The notes beneath the pieces were generated by a model. That model was not told where the DNA came from. It saw nothing but the letters and a program-made list of their open reading frames with translations, and made no database searches. Both the position numbers and the translations under genes were made by a program. From Holophagales bacterium (lineage in GTDB: Bacteria > Acidobacteriota > Thermoanaerobaculia > Multivoradales > Multivoraceae): a stretch of 64,000 bases of DNA. Positions 17,479 to 25,927 of this stretch are shown here, piece after piece; within the stretch, counting starts at the first letter, position 1, and each line of letters begins with the position of its first letter. The stretch covers positions 1,077,037-1,141,036 of the forward strand of contig VXVC01000004.1 of NCBI GenBank assembly GCA_009836625.1, in the 5' to 3' direction.

Positions 17479-18791
17479 GGCCACAACTCCGGGTCGCGCC
17501 ACAGACGTCCGCCGTGGGCCGAGCGAACGCACTCGGCCAGACTGCCGAAGACAACATCGAAGCCCACGTTGCCGGGGGCGTAGTGCGCGAACTTGCCCGA
17601 GTTCGTCATCAGGACGCCACCGGCCGGCGTACGCAGGATCGGCGCCACGACCACACAGGTATCCACGACTACGCGGACACCGTGCGCCCGCAGCTGTTCC
17701 AGCTTTCCCGTCCGCTCCAGCTCGCCGAGGGAAAGCCGGTTCGTACAGACCACGAACTCGACGCCACCGGCCGGCGGATGGCGCTCGACGAGGGGCATCA
17801 GCTCCGCGAACTCGCGCGGCGAGAAGTGGGGGCTGCCAAGCGCCACAACGTCGATCGCCAGCTCGACGCTTCCCGCGGCGCCGGCTTCGGCCTCACCCGG
17901 TGCCGTCGACAGGCTCCGCAAACCGTCGCGCAGGTCGGACACGCCGACCTCGATCCACTCCTCAGGCTCCGCGCGGCCGAGCGCCGCCTCCAGAGTCGGC
18001 GCCTCGGGCGTGATGCCGACCGCGTGGAACAAGGCGACCGCACCCGAGGACGCCGCGGCCGCCCCCAGCGCCTTCAGGCCGTCCTCGTCCACCCGCTCCA
18101 GACCGAGCAGAACGGGAATCCGGTTGCCGCAGCGCTCCCCCACCAGGTAGCCGATCGCCGGCAGCAACCAGGACGCGCTCCGGAGAGCGTGCGGCAGCGA
18201 CCGCAGGTCGAACACGACCTGGGCGCGGCGGTTCTCCTCCAGGTGGAGTCCCACCGCCGGCGCCCGTCCGGTGATCGCGGCGCAGATGTCGATGAAGTCG
18301 CCGTAGCGATGGGTGCGCGCGCCGAGGACCGAGTTCGCGAACACGATCGCGTTGCTCTCCGCCCAGGCGACCTGCTGCCCGAACGCCGGCCGCGGCGTCG
18401 TCTGGTAGGGAGCGCAGGTCCAGATCGTCCGGCAGCCCATCTCCTCGTAGCACTCCATCAGCCGTAGCGCCTTCGCGCGGCGTTCAGCCGTGCCGGCGAA
18501 CTCCTCCGGGTGCAACAGGTCGAGGCCGCCGACGTTCAGCGTCGTCGGTACGCTGACGCGCGCGCCGCCCGCAACCAGGAGTTCCGCAAAGTCGACGCCC
18601 GAGTCGCCGTGGTAGAGGCAACCGTCGATGTGAGCGCCCTCGATGTCGAGCAGCCGCTCCGCGCCGTAGACGCCGGCCATCGTAACCAGGATGCGCATCG
18701 CGACCGCCGCGGCTTCACCGAAATCGCCCTCAAGCATGGCCCGGTCACGCTCGGTCAGCTCGACCGTCTCGGGCGTGTTCGCGGCGGCCAT
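17475..18791 (-). CDS. Aconitase X large (catalytic) subunit, DUF521
   Basis: A 438-residue protein matching the AcnX catalytic subunit: DGCLYHGDSGVDFAELLV, RTIWTCAPYQ (cluster Cys region), WAESNAIVFANSVLGART, ICAAITGRAP, VVVDTCVVVAP and TNSGKFAHYAPGN. These Cys positions bind the iron-sulfur cluster in characterised members. It is a dehydratase with the small subunit encoded by the overlapping downstream gene. Its start lies eight bases from a TACACT hexamer on the same strand and lacks a ribosome-binding site, so the mRNA may be leaderless. No hydroxyproline racemase or transporter genes are adjacent, so cis-3-hydroxyproline dehydratase activity is only the default guess. Confidence 0.9.
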   Translation of the reverse strand: MAAANTPETVELTERDRAMLEGDFGEAAAVAMRILVTMAGVYGAERLLDIEGAHIDGCLYHGDSGVDFAELLVAGGARVSVPTTLNVGGLDLLHPEEFAGTAERRAKALRLMECYEEMGCRTIWTCAPYQTTPRPAFGQQVAWAESNAIVFANSVLGARTHRYGDFIDICAAITGRAPAVGLHLEENRRAQVVFDLRSLPHALRSASWLLPAIGYLVGERCGNRIPVLLGLERVDEDGLKALGAAAASSGAVALFHAVGITPEAPTLEAALGRAEPEEWIEVGVSDLRDGLRSLSTAPGEAEAGAAGSVELAIDVVALGSPHFSPREFAELMPLVERHPPAGGVEFVVCTNRLSLGELERTGKLEQLRAHGVRVVVDTCVVVAPILRTPAGGVLMTNSGKFAHYAPGNVGFDVVFGSLAECVRSAHGGRLWRDPELWP

Positions 18792-18799
18792 GGGCAGTC

Positions 18800-18819
18800 A
18801 GTGTAGCTATGGGTACACT
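18800..18819. promoter_or_regulatory. Back-to-back -10-like elements between divergent genes
   Basis: AGTGTA (18800-18805) and TACACT (18814-18819) form an inverted repeat with an eight-base spacer, in the gap between acnX (minus) and the acyl-CoA ligase (plus). Each half, read toward its gene, is TACACT. The minus copy is eight bases from the ATG. The same hexamer precedes several other genes in the window in the correct orientation. No clear TTGACA-like -35 is seen. Confidence 0.4.
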
Positions 18820-18915
18820 CGCGGCTCTTATCAGGAACACGGCTCCAGAAAACCAGAGCAAGGCAACGAGAAAACCAGGGCGCCGGCCTCTTCCGGCGCC
18901 CGCGGAGAGGCCCGC

Positions 18916-20496
18916 ATGGCGATCGACGCAGCACTGCAGGAACGACTCATGGCCGCCGCGCCCCACGGCATGGGCATCGCGGTGCACGCGGAAGAAGCTC
19001 CCGAGCGAATGGCCGTGCTGTCGAAGTTCGGCGGCCGGACGCTCGGCGAACTGAACGCCAACGCCAATCGCCTGGCCCGCGTACTGCGGGCCCACGGCGT
19101 CGGTCCCGACGTCGGCGTCGCCCTGCTGTGCCGGAACCGGCCGGAGTTCATCGAAACGGTCGTGGCCTGCCAGCGATCCGGCGGACGCATGACGCCGATC
19201 AACTGGCACCTCGCGCCACCCGAGGTCGCCTACATCGCCGACAACTGCGAGGCCCTCGTGTTGATCGCCGACGAGGCCTTCGCGCCGGCCGTCGCCGCGG
19301 CTCAGGCCGCCTCCAGCCACTTGCGCCTGACCCTGGCGATCGGCGGCGAGATCGAGGGTGCCGAGTCCTACGAGGAAGCGCTCGCGGCCGAGGAAGGTTC
19401 GAACATCGACAACCCGATCCTGGGCACGCCAATGCTCTACACCTCCGGCACCACTGGCCATCCCAAGGGGGTCTACCGCAAGGCGGACCCGACGCCGACG
19501 CCATTCCTGCTCGCAGTCCGCGAGTCGGGCGACTTCGAGCCGGACACGGACTGCGCCCTGGTCACCGGGCCGCTGTACCACGCCGCGCCGCTGGGGCTCA
19601 ACCTGGCGATGCCGATGGGCGCCGGCGTCGGTTCGGTGCTGATGGACAAGTGGGATGCCGAGGAGACGCTCGCCCTCATCGACCGCCACCGAGTTACTCA
19701 TACCCACATGGTGGCAACGATGTTCCACCGGATGCTCGCACTGCCGCCGGAGGTCAGGGAGCGCTACGACGTCTCCTCCATGCGCTGGCTCTGCCACGGC
19801 GCGGCGCCGACGCCGGTCCACGTCAAGCATCTGATCATCGAGTGGTTCGGGCCCGTCGTCTGGGAGTACTACGCCGCCACCGAAGGCGGGACCTTCTGGG
19901 TCGACTCGAAGGAGTGGCTCGAGAAGCCCGGCAGCGTCGGCCGCACCGTGGAGGGAACGAGGTACAAGGTGCTCGACGACAACGGCGAGCCGGTGCCGAG
20001 CGGAACCACCGGCACGGTCTACTTCGAGGCGTCCGAGAACAGCTTCGTCTACTTCAAGGCGCCCGAGAAGACCGCCTCCGCCTACCGCGACGGCTACTTC
20101 ACGATGGGCGACATGGGCTACGTCGACGAGGACGGCTACCTGTTCCTGACCGGCCGCTCGGCGGAGACGATCATCGCCGGCGGCGTCAACATCTATCCCC
20201 AGGAAATCGACGACGTGATTCAGCAGCACCCCGCGGTCTACGAGGTCTGCACCGTCGGCGTGCCCCACGAGGAGTGGGGCGAAAGCGTCAAGTCGGTCGT
20301 CGAGGTCGACGAAGGCTACGAAGCCGGCGACGAACTGGCCGAGGAACTCCTGGCCTGGTGCCGCGAGCACCTGCCGGACTTCAAGCGCCCGCGCTCCATC
20401 GACTTCGCGACCGACCTGCCGCGCATGCCCACCGGCAAGATCCAGCGGGGCCTGGTCCGGGCGCCGTACTGGAAGGGCCGCGAGCGGCAGATCTGA
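18916..20496 (+). CDS. AMP-forming acyl-CoA synthetase/ligase
   Basis: A 526-residue ANL-family ligase. The frame opens at 18691, inside acnX on the other strand, but GGAGAGG five bases before ATG 18916 fixes the start. Core motifs are YTSGTTGHPKGV (A3 phosphate loop), YYAATEGG, DMGYVDEDGYLFLTGR and PTGKIQRG (C-terminal catalytic Lys). It activates a carboxylic acid to its CoA thioester. The chain-length preference is unknown. It leads a plus-strand block with a quinone oxidoreductase, an LLM oxidoreductase and a PQQ dehydrogenase. Confidence 0.92.
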   Translation: MAIDAALQERLMAAAPHGMGIAVHAEEAPERMAVLSKFGGRTLGELNANANRLARVLRAHGVGPDVGVALLCRNRPEFIETVVACQRSGGRMTPINWHLAPPEVAYIADNCEALVLIADEAFAPAVAAAQAASSHLRLTLAIGGEIEGAESYEEALAAEEGSNIDNPILGTPMLYTSGTTGHPKGVYRKADPTPTPFLLAVRESGDFEPDTDCALVTGPLYHAAPLGLNLAMPMGAGVGSVLMDKWDAEETLALIDRHRVTHTHMVATMFHRMLALPPEVRERYDVSSMRWLCHGAAPTPVHVKHLIIEWFGPVVWEYYAATEGGTFWVDSKEWLEKPGSVGRTVEGTRYKVLDDNGEPVPSGTTGTVYFEASENSFVYFKAPEKTASAYRDGYFTMGDMGYVDEDGYLFLTGRSAETIIAGGVNIYPQEIDDVIQQHPAVYEVCTVGVPHEEWGESVKSVVEVDEGYEAGDELAEELLAWCREHLPDFKRPRSIDFATDLPRMPTGKIQRGLVRAPYWKGRERQI

Positions 20497-20533
20497 CCGA
20501 GAGCTTCCCCACAAACCACATCCCGAGGCAACC

Positions 20534-21514
20534 ATGAAGGCAGTTGTATGCAGCGCGTTCGGCCCCCCGGAGAACCTGACGATCGAGGAGCTTCCCGATC
20601 CGGCACCGGGACCGGGCGAGGTCGTCGTCGACATCCGGGCGGCGGCGATCACATGGCCCGACACCCTGATCATCGAGAACCGTTACCAGTTCCGGGGAGA
20701 GCCGCCCTTCGTCGTCGGCGGCGAGGTGGGCGGCAGGATCGCGGCCGTCGGCCCGGAAGTGAACGGCCTTGCCGTCGGCGACGACGTGGTCGGCGGCGGC
20801 GGCACCGGCGGCTTCGCCGAGCAGGTGCGGCTCAAGGCGTCCCAGGTGCGCAAGCTGCCACCGGGGCTCGGCCACGCGGAGGCCACGGGGTACGGCTACG
20901 CCTACGGTACCGGCCACTACGCGCTGAAGTACCGCGGCAATCTCAAGCCGGGCGAGACGCTCCTCGTGCTGGGCGCCGCCGGCGGCGTCGGCCTCGCCGC
21001 CCTGGAGCTGGGCAAGGTGATGGGCGCGCGGGTGATCGCAGCCGCCTCAAGCGAGGAGAAGCTGGCGCTCTGCCGCGAACGCGGCGCCGACGAGACGATC
21101 AACTACGCCGACGAGGACCTGAAGAACCGGGCCAAGGAGCTGACGGACGGCAAGGGCGTCGACGTCGTCTACGACGCGGTCGGCGGCGACTACGCCGAGG
21201 CCGCGCTCCGCGCCACGAACTGGCGCGGCCGGTTCCTGGTGATCGGCTTCACCGCCGGCATCCCGCGCATGCCGCTCAATCTCACCCTGCTCAAGGGCTG
21301 CGACATCGTCGGCGTGTTCTGGGGCGCATCCAGGATGCGCGAGCCGGAGGTCTTCGAGGCGACCCGGGTGGAAACGGAGGCCCTCGCCGCCTCCGGCAAG
21401 ATCCAGCCCTACATCTCGCGCCGCTATCCCCTGGAAGAGGTCCCGCAGGCGCTGCGCGACATGATGGACCGCAAGATCATCGGCAAGATGGTCATGCAGC
21501 GCAACGGACAATAG
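20534..21514 (+). CDS. NADPH:quinone oxidoreductase-like zinc-free MDR enzyme
   Basis: A 326-residue medium-chain dehydrogenase/reductase. The start MKAVVCSAFGPPENLTIEELP, FVVGGEVGGRIAAVG, LVLGAAGGVGLAALELGKVMGARVIAAASS (Rossmann nucleotide site) and KGVDVVYDAVGGD match the quinone oxidoreductase branch. It lacks the structural-zinc Cys cluster of alcohol dehydrogenases. It reduces quinones or enones with NADPH, and in this setting may act on an acyl or enoyl intermediate. GAGG lies a few bases before the ATG. It sits 37 bases after the ligase and 19 before the LLM gene, so an operon is likely. Confidence 0.9.
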   Translation: MKAVVCSAFGPPENLTIEELPDPAPGPGEVVVDIRAAAITWPDTLIIENRYQFRGEPPFVVGGEVGGRIAAVGPEVNGLAVGDDVVGGGGTGGFAEQVRLKASQVRKLPPGLGHAEATGYGYAYGTGHYALKYRGNLKPGETLLVLGAAGGVGLAALELGKVMGARVIAAASSEEKLALCRERGADETINYADEDLKNRAKELTDGKGVDVVYDAVGGDYAEAALRATNWRGRFLVIGFTAGIPRMPLNLTLLKGCDIVGVFWGASRMREPEVFEATRVETEALAASGKIQPYISRRYPLEEVPQALRDMMDRKIIGKMVMQRNGQ

Positions 21515-21533
21515 GCCGAGAGGAGGAGGACAC

Positions 21534-22460
21534 GTGAAGTTCGGCGCGCAGGTCACCGTCTATCGCAACACCTGGGACAGCGTCCGGGAGGTGGCCGAGC
21601 TGCTCGACCAAGGCCCCTGGGACAGCATCTGGTACGCCGACCACTACCTGCCGCCGCCGGGCATCAAGGAAGAGGAGCACCTCGCGGCGCAGGAGGCCTT
21701 CACCGTCGCCGCGGCAACCGCCAGCATCACGAAGAACCTGAAGATCGGCCACCTGGTACTCGGCAACACATACCGGAATCCCGGCCTCGTCGCGAAGATG
21801 GCCGGCACCCTGGACCACATCTGCCACGGCCGCTTCGTGCTCGGCATCGGCGCGGCCTGGTTCAAGCGCGAGCACGAGGCCTACGGCTGGTCCTTCCCGT
21901 CGATGAAGGAGCGCCAGGACCGCCTCGAGGAGGCGGTCGAGCTGATCCGGGCCCTGTTCCGATCCAACGAGCCGGTCGATTTCAAGGGGGAGTACTACGA
22001 CCTCGACTCCGCGCCCCTCTCGCCCGGCTGTTACGACGCACCCATCCCCATCCTGATCGGCGGCACCGGCGAGAAGCGGACGCTGCGCACCCTGGCGCGC
22101 CACGGCGACGTGATGAACCTCGATGGCTGGGCGCGAGGACCGATGACCCGCGAGTACTTCCAGCACAAGGTTTCCGTCGTCAACCGCCACTGCGAGGACG
22201 CCGGCCGCGACCCGGGCGAGATCCGTCACACGGTGCTGATGCCAACCTTCGTGACGGACGACGAGGCCGCCGCCGGGCGCTTCATCGCGGCCCGCGGCCT
22301 CGGCGAAGGAACGGCCGCCGGCCCGAAGAGCTACGTGATCGACCGGATCGGCGAGATGATCGACGCCGGCGCCCACGAGATCATGATCGGCGGCATTCCG
22401 ACACACCGTCTCGACCACTACCAGATGGTCGCGGAAGAGATCATCCCCGCCTTCGACTGA
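21534..22460 (+). CDS. LLM class flavin-dependent oxidoreductase (F420-type)
   Basis: A 308-residue luciferase-fold enzyme starting at GTG behind a strong purine-rich site (AGGAGGAGGA). It begins MKFGAQVTVYRNTWDSV, with WDSIWYADHYLPPP, LKIGHLVLGNTYRNPGLVAKM, GRFVLGIGAAWFKREHEAYG and PIPILIGGTGEKRTL, the features of F420-dependent LLM proteins. It probably oxidises or reduces a small organic compound in the same pathway as the ligase and quinone oxidoreductase. The substrate is unknown. The PQQ dehydrogenase gene starts five bases after its stop. Confidence 0.88.
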   Translation: MKFGAQVTVYRNTWDSVREVAELLDQGPWDSIWYADHYLPPPGIKEEEHLAAQEAFTVAAATASITKNLKIGHLVLGNTYRNPGLVAKMAGTLDHICHGRFVLGIGAAWFKREHEAYGWSFPSMKERQDRLEEAVELIRALFRSNEPVDFKGEYYDLDSAPLSPGCYDAPIPILIGGTGEKRTLRTLARHGDVMNLDGWARGPMTREYFQHKVSVVNRHCEDAGRDPGEIRHTVLMPTFVTDDEAAAGRFIAARGLGEGTAAGPKSYVIDRIGEMIDAGAHEIMIGGIPTHRLDHYQMVAEEIIPAFD

Positions 22461-22465
22461 GGCGG

Positions 22466-24514
22466 ATGTCCGGCGAGGCTCAGCCGGCACCCGCGGCGGC
22501 GCTCCTGGGCGCCGCACTTCTACTGCCGGGCGTTGCCCAAGTTTGGGCGCAGGACACGGACTGGCCGACCATTACCGGCGGCAACGACGCCGGCCGCTAC
22601 GCCGCGCTCGACCAGATCGACGCCGCCAACTTCGCCCGCCTGGAACCGGCCTGGCGCTGGCGGCTGCCGGACAACGACCTGATGGAGAGTGATCCGCGCT
22701 TTGAAGACCCGTCGATGAAGCAGCGCACGCACGTCACGACGCCGATCAAGATCGGCGACCGGCTCTACGTCGTCACGGGCTACGGCATCGCCGGCGCCGT
22801 CGATCCGGCAACGGGCACCACGGTCTGGCAGCACGATCCGCAGAGCTACGGCCACGGCCGGCCCACGAACCACGGCTTCACCCACAAGGGTCCCAGCTTC
22901 TGGCGCGACCCCGAACGCCCGGACGCGCCGGGCCGTCTGATCTACGCCAGCACCGACGCCATCCTGCGCGCGGTCTACGCCGACGAGGGCACACCGGTGC
23001 GCTCCTTCGGCAACCACGGCGGCGTCGATCTCACGACCGGCCTGCACCGGGCCGTCGAACGCCGCAAGTACACCGTCAGTTCGCCGGCGACCATCTGCCG
23101 CGACGTGGCGATCCTCGGTTCATCCATCTCGGACGGTCCGCTCGGACCGGACGACGGTCCGCCGGGCGACGTGCGCGGCTTCGACGTGCGCACCGGCCGG
23201 CAGCTCTGGACCTTCCACACCGTGCCCCAGGAGGGCGAGCACGGCACGGACACCTGGGAGGACGAATCCTGGCGGATCACCGGCGGCGCGAACGTCTGGG
23301 GCCTGATGAGCGCAGACGAGGAACTGGGCCTCGCCTACCTGCCGACCAGCACGCCGACGAACGACTGGTACGGCGGCCATCGCCGCGGCGACAACCTCTA
23401 CGCGGAGAGCCTGATCGCCGTCGACTGCGAAACGGGCGAACGCCGCTGGCACTTCCAGGCGATCCACCACGGCCTCTGGGACTACGACTTCGCCGCGCCG
23501 GCCGTCCTGGGCGACCTCGTCGTCGACGGACGCACCGTCACGGCCGCGATGCTCCCCAGCAAACAGGCGTTCCTCTACGTCTTCGACCGGGAGACCGGCG
23601 AACCCCTCTGGCCCATCGAGGAACGGCAGGTCCCACAGACGGGCATCCCAGGCGAGCAGACCTCGGCCACCCAGCCCTTCCCTACCAAACCGCCGCCGTT
23701 CGACCGCCAGGGCATGCAGCTCGCCGACGTGATCGACTTCACGCCCGAAATTCGCGCCGAGGCGGAGCGCATCCTGACCTCCCACCAGTACGGGCCGATA
23801 TACACGCCGCCCAGCGAACGCGGCACCGTCGCCATGCCGGGCTTCGAGGGCGGCGCCAGTTGGCCCGGCGGCGCATTCGACCCGGACACGGCCAGGCTCT
23901 ACGTGCCGTCCTTCACGGCGCCGATCCTGATCACGCTCCGGAGGCCCGACCCGAACCGCTCCTCCTTCGACTTCGTGGCCAGGGTCTCGGGCTTCCACGG
24001 CCCCTTCGACCTGCCGATCTCGAAGCCACCGTACTCGCGGATCACCGCCTACGACATGAGTCGCGGCGACGTCGCCTGGCAGACCCCCCTTGGCGAGGGG
24101 CCACGGCGGCACCCCCGGCTCGCCGGTCTCGACCTGCCGCTCCTGGGCTCAGGGGTCCGCGGCCATGCCCTGGTGACGAAGACGCTGCTCATCGTGAGTT
24201 CCGGCCATTCCCGTTCGTTCCGGTACCAGGAGGCGAAGGCGGAGCGCGAGTGGAACGAGCAGCCCGAGGAGGTCACCGGCGGCCTCCCCTGGACCAATCC
24301 GCAGTCGGCAGCCCGTGAGGACTGGCGCTATACCGTGCCGGCTGTCCGCGCCTTCGACAAGGCGACCGGCGAGCTCCTCGCCGAGATCGAACTGCCGGCC
24401 CACTCCGACGGCAGCCCGATCACCTACCTGCACCGGGGCGTGCAGTACATCGTCCTCTCCATCGGTGGCCGCGGCGAGCCGTTCGAGCTGATCGCGTACC
24501 GGCTCCCGGGCTAG
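22466..24514 (+). CDS. PQQ-dependent (quinoprotein) dehydrogenase, periplasmic
   Basis: A 682-residue protein with a short signal peptide (ALLGAALLLPGVAQVWAQ) followed by DWPTITGGNDAGRYAALDQI, the usual N-terminus of soluble quinoprotein glucose/alcohol dehydrogenases. Propeller repeats include IGDRLYVVTGYGIAGAVDPATG, WHFQAIHHGLWDYDFAAPAVL and YVFDRETGEPLWP. There is no C-terminal heme c motif, so electrons must go to a separate carrier. It oxidises an alcohol or sugar in the periplasm. GAGG precedes the ATG closely. Its stop shares CTAG with the convergent PAL-like gene. Confidence 0.88.
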   Translation: MSGEAQPAPAAALLGAALLLPGVAQVWAQDTDWPTITGGNDAGRYAALDQIDAANFARLEPAWRWRLPDNDLMESDPRFEDPSMKQRTHVTTPIKIGDRLYVVTGYGIAGAVDPATGTTVWQHDPQSYGHGRPTNHGFTHKGPSFWRDPERPDAPGRLIYASTDAILRAVYADEGTPVRSFGNHGGVDLTTGLHRAVERRKYTVSSPATICRDVAILGSSISDGPLGPDDGPPGDVRGFDVRTGRQLWTFHTVPQEGEHGTDTWEDESWRITGGANVWGLMSADEELGLAYLPTSTPTNDWYGGHRRGDNLYAESLIAVDCETGERRWHFQAIHHGLWDYDFAAPAVLGDLVVDGRTVTAAMLPSKQAFLYVFDRETGEPLWPIEERQVPQTGIPGEQTSATQPFPTKPPPFDRQGMQLADVIDFTPEIRAEAERILTSHQYGPIYTPPSERGTVAMPGFEGGASWPGGAFDPDTARLYVPSFTAPILITLRRPDPNRSSFDFVARVSGFHGPFDLPISKPPYSRITAYDMSRGDVAWQTPLGEGPRRHPRLAGLDLPLLGSGVRGHALVTKTLLIVSSGHSRSFRYQEAKAEREWNEQPEEVTGGLPWTNPQSAAREDWRYTVPAVRAFDKATGELLAEIELPAHSDGSPITYLHRGVQYIVLSIGGRGEPFELIAYRLPG

Positions 24515-25752
24515 TCCGAAGGCCAGGGGGTGCCCAAGTCCTCCTCCGGCACCGGCCGCATCCCCAGGTTGACGAACTTCTGCAGCCGCTTCCCCTCGTA
24601 GGTCTCGGTCGTGTAGATGTTGCCCTTCGAGTCGGTGGCGATGCTGTGGACGGCGAAGAACTGGCCGGGCTGGCGGCCGCCGTCGCCGAAGGCGTAGAGC
24701 ACCTCCATGCTCGCGCGCTCGATCACGTAGACCTTCATGTTCTGGCCGTCGGCGAGGTAGAGGAACTTCTGCTCCTCGTCCGGCGAGAAGGCGACGTCCC
24801 AGGTCGAGCCCTGGGAGAGGGTCTCGGGAGCGATGAACACCTCGTTGACAAAGGTGCCGTCGGCCTGGAACACCTGGATCCGGTCGGCAGCGCGGTCGCA
24901 GACGTAGAGCAGGCCGTCGGCGGAGATGTCGGCGCAGTGGACCGGACCGCGGAACTGGGTCGCCGGCGGATCGCCGGGGACGTACTGCCCGAGGTCCAGT
25001 TCGTCGTCGGGCGCCTCGCCGTAGGCGCCCCAGTAGCGCTTGAACTCACCGGTGTCGGCATCGATCACGACGACACGGCGGTTGAAGTAGCCGTCGGCGA
25101 CGTAGATCTCGTTCGCTTCCGGGTCGACCGACAGCTTGGCCACCCGGCCGAAGTTCTCCATGTCGTGGCTGTTGCGCACGAACGGGGGATCTTCCTCGCC
25201 GGCGCCCTCGTTGACTAGGGCGTTCGCCTTGCCCACCTGCATGAGGAACTGACCGTCGCGGGTGAACTTCAGGGCGTGGGAATCACCGCCGCCGTTGCCG
25301 CCGATCCACACGTTGTCCATGTGGTCGACGAGGATCCCGTGGTTCGACGCCGGCCACTCGTACTCGCCGGTCTCGCTGGGCCCGCCCCAGTGGCCGACCA
25401 GGTTGCCGTCCGGATCGAACTCGAGAACCGGCGGCGCCGGGATGCAGCACTCGGAGAGCGGCGGATCCTGCGCCGCGCCGATCTCGTTGATCGCGCCGAA
25501 GGCGCCCGGCGTGTTCCGATGAACGATCCAGACGTGGTCGCGAGAGTCGACCGTCACGCCGATCGCCGGGCCCAGGATCCAGTGGTTCGGCAGTGGCTGA
25601 GGCCAGAACGGGTCGACCTCGAAACGCGGCGCCATCGGTCCGTCGCCGGCGGCATCGTCGCCGCCGTAGCCGCCGTCGGCACCGCAGGCAGCGAGGAGGA
25701 AAGCAAGGGCTGCCACGCAGCCGAGTACCGAGTACGAACGCATCGATGTCAT
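24511..25752 (-). CDS. PAL-like NHL beta-propeller lipoprotein
   Basis: A 413-residue lipoprotein (lipobox FLLAACGAD) with a six-bladed propeller. DNVWIGGNGGGDSHALKFT, NEIYVADGYFNRRVVVID and ISADGLLYVCDRAADRIQVF line up with blades of peptidyl-hydroxyglycine alpha-amidating lyase (PAL), including the DGY-N-R and DR-RIQ signatures. PAL removes glyoxylate from hydroxyglycine peptides in animals; bacterial relatives are mostly uncharacterised. Notably, PHM-like copper monooxygenase domains are encoded at 12418-13749 and 60021-61340, though not adjacent. An AGTGTA hexamer (TACACT on its strand) 77 bases upstream could be its -10. Function as a true lyase is unproven. Confidence 0.78.
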   Translation of the reverse strand: MTSMRSYSVLGCVAALAFLLAACGADGGYGGDDAAGDGPMAPRFEVDPFWPQPLPNHWILGPAIGVTVDSRDHVWIVHRNTPGAFGAINEIGAAQDPPLSECCIPAPPVLEFDPDGNLVGHWGGPSETGEYEWPASNHGILVDHMDNVWIGGNGGGDSHALKFTRDGQFLMQVGKANALVNEGAGEEDPPFVRNSHDMENFGRVAKLSVDPEANEIYVADGYFNRRVVVIDADTGEFKRYWGAYGEAPDDELDLGQYVPGDPPATQFRGPVHCADISADGLLYVCDRAADRIQVFQADGTFVNEVFIAPETLSQGSTWDVAFSPDEEQKFLYLADGQNMKVYVIERASMEVLYAFGDGGRQPGQFFAVHSIATDSKGNIYTTETYEGKRLQKFVNLGMRPVPEEDLGTPWPSD

Positions 25753-25927
25753 CGTCGGTTCATCCAGTCGTTGGAATCCGTCGTCTGCCGCGCTGTTGGC
25801 GGTTCCTGCAACACCCGGGAGGTACGGTCAGTGTACAACGGGCCTGACGGGGTGCGCCGGCGTCCCCGCCGGCATTCCGGGCGGCGCGACGGTTAGCATT
25901 CGCCGCCTGTACCGCCTCCGTTCCAAA

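Noticed and set aside
18745-20673. 642-residue minus-strand frame opposite the acyl-CoA ligase
   Set aside because: The plus strand encodes a complete ligase with all motifs; the reverse frame has none.
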